Shown piece by piece: positions 55,901-64,000 of a DNA stretch of 64,000 nt. This DNA is from Nigrospora sphaerica. Taxonomy: Eukaryota > Ascomycota > Sordariomycetes > Amphisphaeriales > Apiosporaceae. Within the stretch, counting starts at the first letter, position 1; every line of letters starts with the position of its first letter. Below the pieces are notes generated by a model. That model was not told the DNA's origin. It was given only the letters and a program-made list of their open reading frames with translations, and did not search any database. Both the position numbers and the translations under genes were made by a program. Location of the stretch: the NCBI GenBank assembly GCA_018287875.1, contig JAGVVL010000013.1, forward strand, positions 744,001-808,000. The letters run 5' to 3'.

Positions 55901-57796
55901 AGTCGAGGACACCTCAGCGCGGACGGTTTCGTCGAGATGGCCTGGCTGATGGGACTCATTCAGCATACGTCTTGTCGGCCGCACGCAAGTAACACGCCCA
56001 AGGACAGAAAGCCCTACGTGGGCTGGGTCGATGCCGAGACGGGAGATCCGGTCCGAGACGGTGACGTGACGAGTCGATACGGCGGCGTCATTGCCGCCCA
56101 CACCGGCATTCGTTTTGTGCACGACGAGCTAAGGGGTTGCGATCCCGGCACCAAGGCTGTCGACCTCTGGCACGAAACCGTTCTCCAGGCCGATCTCCCG
56201 CCCTTCCCCACGACGCTGAGCAACGCCGAGGCGCTGCAGCGTAAACACGGCGACGCGTTTGTGTCCATTTGGCGTCTTCCCGGCGACTCGCCCGACGGCT
56301 GCACCGTCAAGATCCGCCGTGGCGCGACGGTCCTGCTGCCAAAGTCGGAGATTTCGTCCTGGGCCACCGTCGCCGGCCACCTCCCGCGCGGATGGACGGC
56401 AGCCCGCTACGGCATCCCCGACGAGATCATCAAGAGCGTGGACCCCGTCACGCTGTACGCGGTCTGCTGCGCCGCCGAGGCGTTCTACAGCGCCGGCATC
56501 GCCGACCCGCTCGAGATCTTCCGCCACATGCACCTGAGCGATTTTGGGAACTTTGTGGGCTCGTCCATGGGCGGCGCCCTCAAGACGCGCCACCTCTACC
56601 GGTCGGCGTACTACGACCACGGCGAGATCCAGGCCGACACCCTACAGGACACGTACGCCAACACGACGGCGGCCTGGATCAACATGCTGATGCTCGGCGC
56701 GACCGGGCCCATCAAGACCCCCGTCGGCGCGTGCGCCACGGGCGTCGAGTCCATCGACACGGGCGTCGAGTCCATCCGGGCGGGCAAGGTTAAGATGTGC
56801 CTGGTGGGCGGGTGCGACGACCTGCTGGAGGAGGAGGCCCACGGCTTCGCCCGCATGAAGGCCACCGTCGACGTCGAAGCCGAGCTCCGGCGCGGCCGCG
56901 CCCCGGCCGAGATGTCGCGCCCCACGGCCGAGAGCCGCGCCGGCTTCGTCGAGGCCCAGGGGTGCGGCCTGCAGCTGCTCTGCCGGGGCGACGTGGCCCT
57001 GGAGATGGGCCTCCCCGTCTACGCCGTGGTGGCGGGCTCCGCCATGGCGGCCGACAAGATCGGCCGGTCGGTGCCGGCGCCGGGGCAGGGCATCCTGTCG
57101 TTTGCGAAGGAGTCGGCGTCCGCCGGTTTCGAGGCGCCTCTGCGCACGGCTCTGTCGACCTGGGGTCTCGGCATCGACGACCTGGACGTGGTCTCGCTGC
57201 ACGGTACCTCGACCAAGGCAAACGACGTCAACGAGGCCGATGTTCTGTGCAAGCAAATGGCGCACCTGGGGCGGGACGAGGCCAGGCCGCTGCTCGCCGT
57301 GTGTCAAAAGTCCATAACGGGGCACCCCAAAGCCCCGGCGGCGGCGTGGATGTTGAATGGGTGCCTGCAGATGCTGGACTCGGGCGTCGTGCCGGGGAAC
57401 CGGAACGCCGACAACGTCGACCCAGCCCTTCGACAGTTCCGACACCTCTGCTATCCCACCCAGGCCGTACATTGGCCGCCGCAACACGATATCAAGGCCT
57501 TCCTGCTGACCTCGTTCGGCTTCGGCCAGAAGGGCGGACAGTTGATCGGTGTCGCGCCGCGTTACTTCTTCTCCTCGTTGCGTCCCGACGAGTTCTCCGA
57601 CTACGAGCAACGAACGCGGAAAAGACAGATGGGTGCGGATTCCGCTTACGCCAAGTCCTTGATGTCGAACCAGATCGTCGCCCTGCAAGACAAACCCCCC
57701 TACGCGGCGGAAGATGCTGACGCCATTTTCATGAATCCGGAGGCCCGTATCACCTTTGACGAAGAGTCCAATACGCATGTGTTTTCTGCGCCGTAG
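52910..57796 (+). CDS. hexA: Dedicated fatty acid synthase alpha subunit, HexA/StcJ-like, lacking a PPTase domain
   Basis: Proposed exons: 52910-52956, 53028-53054 (27-nt microexon), 53110-53576 and 53631-57796, giving 1568 aa; introns are 71, 55 and 54 nt. The first three exons restore the conserved N-terminal segment (ELLLELLV, then FPVQW, then INTQNSLF). The acyl-carrier domain (LVTLIARKLKKKASDV) has its phosphopantetheine Ser (about Ser183, GGRS) immediately after intron 3. The ketoreductase starts at LVTGAGRDSIG with YSESKLGLE. The ketosynthase has Cys about 1215 in GACATGVES, His in SLHGTSTKAND and His in KSITGHPKAP. The protein ends about 100 residues after the last His, so the C-terminal phosphopantetheinyl transferase of housekeeping FAS alpha (about 1850 aa) is absent, and an external PPTase must load it. 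Role: hexanoyl starter synthesis with the beta subunit. Confidence 0.93.
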
Positions 57797-58367
57797 TGGC
57801 TCGGGGCAATTTGTGCCATGGTTTTCACCCGCTTCTCGCTTGCGTGCTCATAAAGAATTTGCTTGGGGACAAGGGGCGCTTTTCCCAATGTAAAGTAACT
57901 CATAAATTATATTACACGAATCTCTAACTTTCCGGTAACCATGTGCATTGTAACTGAGTATACCATTGCGTAGGAACCCGTCTGTCAAATTTGATTCTAG
58001 TCGTGTACAGCGCTAAGCTTATTTGAGGATATTTGGAAAGTACAAAATGACGCCCTAGACTTTCAATCGTGGCTGATTCGAGGCATATCCCGTGGGATCA
58101 CTCCGTAAGGGCCAAGGAGGTTCCCTTAAGAGCTCGGTCCCCGAAGCGTTCGGCAATAGCGTGCAGGGCCTCGGAAAGCGACATGCAGCAACCCGGGGAA
58201 GTTTCCAGACCCTCCTTCAGCCTTCAGGGCGGCTCATAACCACACGCAGCTCATTTTACAACCCTCGAAACTAAACGGCATTGTGACACAAGGTCTTCCA
58301 CAATCCCCACTTCCCAAATTACACGCCGCTTGGTTGCTTTCCCCGCAGGAATCACACTGAACAGACC
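57797..58367. other. Intergenic region upstream of the Dabb gene
   Basis: No gene recognised. AT-rich 3' flank of the FAS alpha gene to about 58070, then an AflR-type site at 58134-58144. Confidence 0.55.
58134..58144. promoter_or_regulatory. AflR-type site, Dabb gene promoter
   Basis: TCGGTCCCCGA, matching TCGSWNNSCGR, about 225 bp upstream of the ATG at 58368. Confidence 0.6.
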
Positions 58368-58897
58368 ATGCCTGTCTACCATATCGGTGACTTTTACCGA
58401 GGACCCGCCTTTGTTAACCACGCGCTGATTATTTCGCAGCAATATTCAAACTCAAGGATGGGGCCAACACAGACGCTGTCAAAGAGTGGCAACGCCTGGC
58501 CAAGGAAATGGTGGGCCAAGTGCCGGGTTAGTTCCACAGGGTCTCTTTCGCGCGAATATTGCCAATTGAAAACACATAATAGGTCTTCTCGACCTCCAGA
58601 CCGGGCCTCCTCTCGAATTCACAGCACCACTTGCCAAAGGCTACGATATGGGCGTGGCTGTGTTGCTAGACTACGTCGAAAGTCTGGCAACTTTCTTCAC
58701 CCATGACAGCCACAGGAGGTAAGGTTCCACCCGAATAGCCCAAGTTGGTGGTGCAAACCCGACATATAACCACCCTGATCCTTGGATTCTGCACTGCAAC
58801 AACGAGACTGACATAGTGTACCCGCGGCAGAGTTCACGAACTTTACTTGGAAGTCTGTGATCACCAGCATACTATTGGGTACGATATTGAGTTTTGA
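58368..58897 (+). CDS. Dabb-domain (stress-responsive A/B barrel) small protein, four exons
   Basis: Exons: 58368-58386, 58440-58526, 58583-58718 and 58831-58897, giving 102 aa, the usual size of a single Dabb domain. Introns are 53, 56, 56-112 nt in range (53, 56 and 112), with GT..AG ends. The pieces were found by translation, not as one open frame. They read MPVYHI, then IFKLKDGANTDAVKEWQ and AKEMVGQVPG, then GPPLEFTAPLAKGYDMGVAVLLDYVESL and FFTHDSH, and finally VHELYLEVCD ending YDIEF. This is the standard order of the dimeric alpha/beta-barrel (Dabb) family, with its H..F..K start, QVPG turn and H..VH C-terminal part. Related small barrels include polyketide cyclases and olivetolic-acid-cyclase-type enzymes, but most fungal members have no known reaction. 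It lies 571 bp downstream of hexA, with an AflR-type site, so co-regulation is likely. Confidence 0.85.
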
Positions 58898-59224
58898 TAC
58901 CTCTTAGCTTAGCTTGAGCTTTTCTAGATTTATATGAAGTCTGTAGCCCAATTCTAAGACCTCCTTCTTATACCTAACCCTACTATAACTATAAAGACTC
59001 TTTTATGGGATAAACCGCCAAGTGCATTGCTAGACTTGAACTCCTTATATATTTAACCCGGTATAAGTCAGACCTATTCGCGGACACTTTCTTACGTAAT
59101 CATTGTGAACTTTACGTATTGCAGTAATTAGGTATAAGAAGGTTCGTTACAATTGGGAGGTAGTAATACTTGAAACACTGAACCGTTTCCACACATCGTG
59201 ACTGATATTCTGACCCTCAGTTTC
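58898..59224. other. AT-rich intergenic sequence
   Basis: Lies between the Dabb gene stop and the left end of the pogo-like transposon. Nothing recognised. Confidence 0.5.
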
Positions 59225-59326
59225 TATAACGTAGATGTCATATGAGCTGCGCAGTCAATTGAGCTGCGCACTTCCTACTAATTTTCACTACTTCATCTTT
59301 ATCCACCATTTTCTCCACCATTAGTC

Positions 59327-61127
59327 ATGACACAACGTTCAAAAGAGTCTTAAATCAATCTCGCAGTCCAAGCGAAGAGGTCGGACCCCAAGGTATCTCT
59401 TCGACACATCGCAAAGACCTTTAATGTCGCCGAATCGACCCTCCGTTCTAGAATAAACGGAACACGCGCCCGACAAGATGTGCCGAGTAATAGAATTCGG
59501 TTAACGGAACTGGAAGAGAATGTGATTGTCACATACATAATGGACCTATATTCGCGAGGATTTGCCGCCCGGATTCTCGACGTGGAAGATATAGCCAATG
59601 TTATCCTCGCGACGCGTTGGGCCTCGAACTTCGTTAAGCGGCAACCCCAACTTAAGATGCGTCTTTCTCGTGCATACGACTACCAGAGGGCCCTCTGCGA
59701 GGATCCTAAGAAGATCGCGGCTTAGTTCAAGCTTTTCCGCAATATGAAGGTAAAGTACGGCGTCCTCGACGACGATCTATACAACTTCGACGAGACTGGC
59801 TTCATCATAGGACAGATTACGTCCTCGATGGTCATTACAGGCGCCGGTCGTAACGGTAAACGAAAGAAGGTCCAGCCTAGGAATCTGGAATGGGTTACCG
59901 CGATCTAGGGCGTATGTGCGGATAGCTGGTGTGTCCCGCTGTTCCTAGCGGTAAAAGGCAAGACGCATCTCGCAAACTAGTACGCCGACAACACCTTACC
60001 ACGCGACTGGGTGATTAAACCAACCCCGAATAGATAGACCGATAACAAGACAGGCTTAGACTAGATTTGACACTTTGATAAACACACTACTACGCGTACG
60101 AAGGGCCCGTATCGGATATTAGTGATCGACGGGTACGAGAGCCACGTTTTAGCCGATTTCCAGGCTTTCTATAAAGAGAAGAACATCATCACGCTCTCTA
60201 TGCCTCCGCATTCGTCGTATCTACTCTAACCGCTTAACTTTAGGTGTTTTTGCCCTTTAAAGCGGGCGTATAGTTGCGAAATCGAAGGATTTATAAAGGT
60301 GCATGTGAATTATATTACGAAGGCCGAGTTCCTTATCGCCTTCTAGGCCGCGTTTTAAAGGCTTTTACACTTAACAACGTGAAGGCCGGGTTCCGAGGAG
60401 CTGGCATAGTTCCTCTAGACCCGGATAGGGTCATATCGAAGCTCGATGTGAAGTTATCGACGCTGTAAGGGAGGAGGCGCTGGAGAGGTGCATCCGTAGG
60501 CTGGTCACCTGACCTGCGGTACAGACCCACTGGCAGCCTACTAGCGAGGAGCGGGCGCACTGCTGGCGCCCGACCTGAACTTGGATTCTGCAAGAATCAG
60601 TCTTGCAGTGGAATTGAGCCTGCCCTTCGCTACCCTATACCTGACGGTGCCACTGTGATTCCTTCGGATCCTTACAGACGCCTTCGCCGACCGGGAGCCT
60701 CCCGACCGAGGCGACTTCGCAGACTAACTTTATTAAAAGCCGAGTCCGCTATCATTAGGGAAGCTCTTTAACACCGATTTTATCAGCAGTTAACTAGATT
60801 ACGAAGGGTACGATAGCGATAATGCACGAGAATGCCCTCTTAAAGTCCGAGGTCTAAAAACTTCGAAAGGCGAATACCAGCCTCGCTAAGCATCGTAGGG
60901 CAAAGAAAACGCATTTAAGGCAAGGAGGCACACTTAATATCGGCAAGGGACAAGATATTTTAGATTAAAAGGACGTGAATGCGCAGTTAAAGGAGGAAAC
61001 TCGTGCGAGTCGTAGTTACGCGAAGAGGACGCAACCGCGCGAACAGCGCTATGGCATCTACGGAAACACCGGTCATAATGCGCGTACTTGTGAAAAGGAG
61101 GAAGAAATCCCAGTAGAGTCGTATTAA
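59327..61127 (+). pseudogene. Pogo-like transposase C, degraded and interrupted
   Basis: The frame starts at ATG 59327 and meets a TAA eight codons later. It then reads an HTH (VSLRHIAKTFNVAESTLRSRI), a CENP-B-like region (VTYIMDLYSRGFA), and DDE motifs YNFDETGF (about 59780), ILVIDGYESH (about 60120, with Tyr where His is usual) and MPPHSSYLL followed by a stop where Gln-Pro-Leu-Asp is expected. A late Cys/His segment (YGIYGNTGHNARTC) lies near 61060. Stops and His-to-Tyr changes suggest RIP. The 213-bp LTR-like repeat splits it near codon 379. Confidence 0.85.
60464..60676 (+). repeat. LTR-like 213-bp repeat, copy 2 (solo LTR)
   Basis: It begins TGTAAGG and ends CCTTACA and is flanked by the 5-bp direct repeat GACGC (60459-60463 and 60677-60681). 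TG..CA ends with a 5-bp duplication are diagnostic of an LTR retrotransposon insertion reduced to a solo LTR. It is about 95 percent identical to 13739-13951. Confidence 0.82.
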
Positions 61128-61324
61128 GATTAATTCAGATTGATTTAAGGCGTTATGGTTGCGTAATCGATTGATTTGCCGTGAAGGTGCTGATAGGTGC
61201 GCAGCTCATATGACATCTACGTTATAGATTCGACATGTTTTAACAAAATATACGGGCAAGGACTGTCTTTTTCATCTCTTTTTAAAAGAACAATATCCAG
61301 ACGTCCCCTACCATTAAAACACAC

Positions 61325-62324
61325 TTACATAGGGAATCCTGCATCATGTCTTCGTCTCATGATGGGCTTCAACTGGTCCCCAGCCCATCCAGACTCCAGA
61401 TCGTCTTTGACATCGAATATTCCCTCGGGCTGAACCACCAGGGCCCGACCTGCGATGAAGTCAGCACAGCGTATCACACCCATGGCTGTAGACCGAGACG
61501 GGAGGCTTACCGTGCAGGTCGGGGCTTGCCGCCAAGAGGTTGGCAGCCGCGACACAGTCCTCCATGCTGGCAAACTGTAGGGCCTTGGCCATGTCCACGC
61601 CCCTCTCCCTCATGGCCCGCTTGACAGGGGCGATGAGCGGCGTGTCGACGAACCAGGGTGCCAAAAGATTGCAGCGGACGCCCAGCTCCGCGGTGCGGGC
61701 GCGCGTGCTGCGGAAGAGGCCGCGGACGCCAAACTTGCTGGCCGGGTACGTGGCCGCCTTGGGGCTGTCCATGTACGCGCCGATAGAGGCGACGAAGATG
61801 AGCGATTTGGTCGCCGGGGCCTCGTACCCGTTGGACTGCGCGGGGGAAGGCACGGCCGCGCGGGCAGGGGGAAGGCGGAAGTAATAGAGAGCCAGCCAGG
61901 ACGTGTAATAGGCGCCGATCAGGTTGACCTCAATGTTGCGCACGTCGGGCGCCTCGGGGTCCACGGCCAGGTCCGGCGGGCCGGCCCGCAAGACCTGGTC
62001 GACTTGGTTGATGGGGTCGAAGGCGGTGCCGGCGAACGCGGCGACGATGTCCAAGGATCCCGTGGGGGAATATTGGAGAGCGGCCTTGAACGCTTGGACC
62101 TGGCTGCTCCAGCTCGTCACGTCGCAGTGGACGTAGTGGACATTCAGTTCCCCAGCAAGCGCCTCGCCGAGAGCGGCGGGCTGGATGTCGACAATGACGA
62201 CGTGCACACCGGCGGCGGTCCATGCCTTGGCCACGGCGAGACCAATGCCGGACGCGCCGCCCGTGAGCAAGGCCGTCTTGCCCGCCAAGGATCCCAGGTC
62301 GACGTTGGCGGACAGAGGCTCCAT
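61325..62324 (-). CDS. Short-chain dehydrogenase/reductase, AdhA/AflH-like
   Basis: Exons: 62324-61511 and 61449-61325, giving 312 aa; the 61-nt intron replaces an unspliced tail. The Rossmann motif is [14 protein letters not shown] near residue 17, the acidic VDIQP follows, and AAFAGTA stands where NAG-type motifs lie. The catalytic region has [23 protein letters not shown] (Ser, Tyr, Lys), and WFVDTPLI follows. In aflatoxin clusters AdhA/AflH is an SDR that dehydrogenates 5'-hydroxyaverantin or averufanin-type alcohols; StcG is the sterigmatocystin counterpart. The match is to the SDR subgroup, and the exact substrate is inferred from context. It is divergent from P450 C over a 418-bp region in which I found no AflR-type site. 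Confidence 0.85.
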
Positions 62325-62742
62325 GGTTAATCTCTGTCTAGGAACTCGCCGACTGTCTGGATCGTGTGCGAAACGTGGAATATGTCACGCAGTCTGGCCT
62401 GGTGTTTGGTTTGTGGTTTGGAAGATGGCACGGAATCCCCCCCTATTGTGCGGAATGGCTGCTATATCTGGGCTTTTTCTGAACCGGCGCCCGGTGAATC
62501 GGCGTTGGCCATACTCCGGAAACCCCGTCATTTCCCACCTCTGTCTTTCCTCCATCGGTGTACAGATTGTTTGTTCTCCGACATGGTGACTTGTTTATAT
62601 ATTGCCACGGATAGAACTACACAAGTGCTCCTCGCCGTACTGCATGCTAGTTTCCGCCGCCACAGATTTCATTCCTATCGAGCTCCAGAAAATTGGCAAC
62701 TTTCCCTGTTGCTGAAACACCACCTCGCTAGTAACTACAGCC
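62325..62742. promoter_or_regulatory. Divergent promoter of SDR and P450 C
   Basis: A shared upstream region of 418 bp. It contains TCGTGTGCGA with a 4-base spacer, but no TCG-N5-CGA site. Confidence 0.45.
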
Positions 62743-64000
62743 ATGTTGGTTGCAGGGTCCCTCGTAAGTATACAAGTCGCGAGATGGACAACGGGACAGA
62801 CGTTGACAAGCCTACGAATCCCACCAGCTGGCCCTTTCCGTATTGGTCGGTTTCTTGGTCTATCGGCTGGTTTTCGATCCCCTGCGACATTACCCCGGGC
62901 CGTTTTGGTGGACGGTGTCCCGGGTGCCATGGGTTCTGAGCACCATCAAAGGAACCATTCTTGTTGACCTCAAGCAACTTCATGACCGGTACGGACCCGT
63001 CGTTCGAGTCGGGCCAGACGAACTCTCATACGCCACGCCTGAAGCCACCAAGCAGATTTACCAGTCGGCCCAGGAGCTGGCCAAGGATCCCATGCACCTG
63101 CCCCTTTTTCACAACGGAACCCCGGGGATTCTAGCTGCCGACCACGACAATCACCGGCGCTATCGGAGACTTCTGGCGGGCAACTTCTCCGACAGCGGCA
63201 TCCGAGCCCAACAACCCATGATCCAGCGCCACGTGGACCTTCTCATTGGGCGGCTTACGGAACAAGCCACGGCGGCAACCGAAGGCACGTCCGAAGACAT
63301 ATGCCAATGGTACAACTGGACCACTTTCGATATCATCGGGGACCTGGCGTTCGGCGAGACATTCGGGTGCCTAGACCGCCTCGAGACGCATAGCTGGATC
63401 ACCTCGATCCAGGGAAACGTCAAGGCCATCCCCATCATCAACGGCATCCGCAGGTACGGTCTCACGACAGTCCTGCCGCTCGTGGCGCCAAGGAGGCTTT
63501 TGGAGATGCGCCGACGCAACGCCAGATTCGCCGAGGAGAAGATCACCCAGCGCCGGCGGCACGCGCAAACCCCCCGCGGGGACCTCTGGGACAACCTGAT
63601 CGCCGAGCCGGGCGGCGCAGAGACAGGCTCGGCCAAGACCATGTCTCGGGAGGAGATGATCAGCAACGCCAGCGCCATCGTGGTCGCGGGCAGCGAAACC
63701 TCGGCGACGCTCCTGAGTGGCTGCACCTGGCTCCTGCTGCGGAACCCCGACGTCTTGCGCGCCCTCGTGGCCGAGATCGACGGCGCCTTCACCGCCGAGT
63801 CGGACATCGACCTCACGTCCGTCGGTAAGCTGGCTTACATGCTCGCCGTCCTCAAGGAGACGCTGCGCCTCTACCCCCCCGTGCCTGCCCAGAGCAACCG
63901 CGTCACGCACGGGAACGGCGTCGCGATCGCGGGGAGATGGGTTCCCGGTGGTGTACGTCTGCCCCCTTCGTTCTCCGTACACCCCGATTCCCGTGCACCC
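62743..64000 (+). CDS. Cytochrome P450 monooxygenase C, truncated by the window end
   Basis: Proposed exons: 62743-62763, a 64-nt intron, 62828-63952, then a probable intron starting GTACGT at 63953; the heme-binding end lies outside the window. The visible part has an anchor (LALSVLVGFLVYRLVF), hinge (DPLRHYPGPFWW), HNGTPGILAADHDNHRRYRRLL in the C-helix region, an I-helix AGSETSATLLSG and the K-helix ETLR. It resembles P450 B more than P450 A in layout. Candidates by context are the AvnA/StcF or VerB/StcL type enzymes. The probable last intron follows VPGG, equivalent to the intron after VPEG in P450 B. The very short first exon (7 codons) is the least certain part. Confidence 0.85.

Larger units (their letters stand above)
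59225..61226 (+). mobile_element. Pogo/Tigger-like DNA transposon C, degraded
   Basis: An element of about 2.0 kb with 29-bp exact terminal inverted repeats (59225-59253 against 61198-61226, starting TATAACGTAGATG), including TA at each end. It contains a pogo-type transposase with many stops and an LTR-like insertion at 60464-60676. It is unrelated in sequence to the Fot1-like copies A and B. Confidence 0.9.

Noticed and set aside
56642..57778. A 378-codon minus-strand frame opposite the FAS alpha ketosynthase
   Set aside because: It is a shadow of GC-rich third positions, has no motifs, and the opposite strand encodes an unmistakable ketosynthase.
53213..57796. FAS alpha starting at 53213
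   Set aside because: That codon is TTG and conserved sequence continues upstream through two introns to ATG 52910.

Overview
The window looks like nuclear DNA of a filamentous ascomycete (Pezizomycotina). Genes have short spliceosomal introns (about 53-112 nt, one of 243 nt) with GT..AG ends, and coding regions are GC-rich. Old transposons are eroded to AT-rich, stop-riddled sequence as expected after repeat-induced point mutation (RIP). The species cannot be named from sequence alone; sterigmatocystin-type clusters are known in Aspergillus and in several Sordariomycetes and Dothideomycetes.

Positions 1-18.9 kb are gene-poor and transposon-rich. They hold a SnoaL-like gene (832-1320), a Fot1/pogo-like transposon (1927-3791), a secreted CHRD-domain gene (5127-5759), a LINE with 15-bp target duplications (6683-11556), a RIP-like relic stretch with a back-to-back LTR-like pair (13739-14092), and a five-exon cytochrome P450 (14794-16787).

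Positions 18.9-64 kb are the core: a sterigmatocystin/aflatoxin-type (anthraquinone to furofuran/xanthone) gene cluster. It encodes, in order: a NorB/StcV-like aldo-keto reductase; an AflY-type questin-oxidase-like enzyme; two AflX/StcQ-like NAD(P)-binding proteins flanking an O-methyltransferase; a versicolorin B synthase-like GMC protein; a HypC-like DUF1772 anthrone oxidase; a P450; a MoxY-like Baeyer-Villiger monooxygenase; a Ver-1/StcU-like ketoreductase; an EstA-like esterase; a divergent pair of dedicated fatty acid synthase subunits (HexB and HexA type); a small Dabb-domain gene; an AdhA-like SDR; and a third P450 cut by the window end. The polyketide synthase, Nor-1 and AflR/AflS are not here, so the cluster either continues to the right or is dispersed.

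Inferred division of labour: the FAS pair makes a hexanoyl starter for an unseen PKS; HypC oxidises the anthrone; the AKR and P450s act on norsolorinate/averantin-type intermediates; MoxY, EstA and Vbs build the bisfuran; Ver-1, AflX, AflY and a P450 rearrange versicolorin toward the xanthone; the O-methyltransferase caps it. Eleven-base sites fitting the AflR recognition pattern TCGSWNNSCGR occur in most intergenic regions of the core (three between the FAS genes, two between vbs and hypC), so one AflR-like Zn2Cys6 regulator probably controls the set.

Transposons interrupt the core twice. A Fot1-like element carrying a nested antisense LINE (29912-37486) separates hypC from the second P450. 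A pogo-like element carrying an LTR-like insertion (59225-61226) separates the Dabb gene from the SDR/P450 pair. No rRNA, tRNA or CRISPR was recognised.
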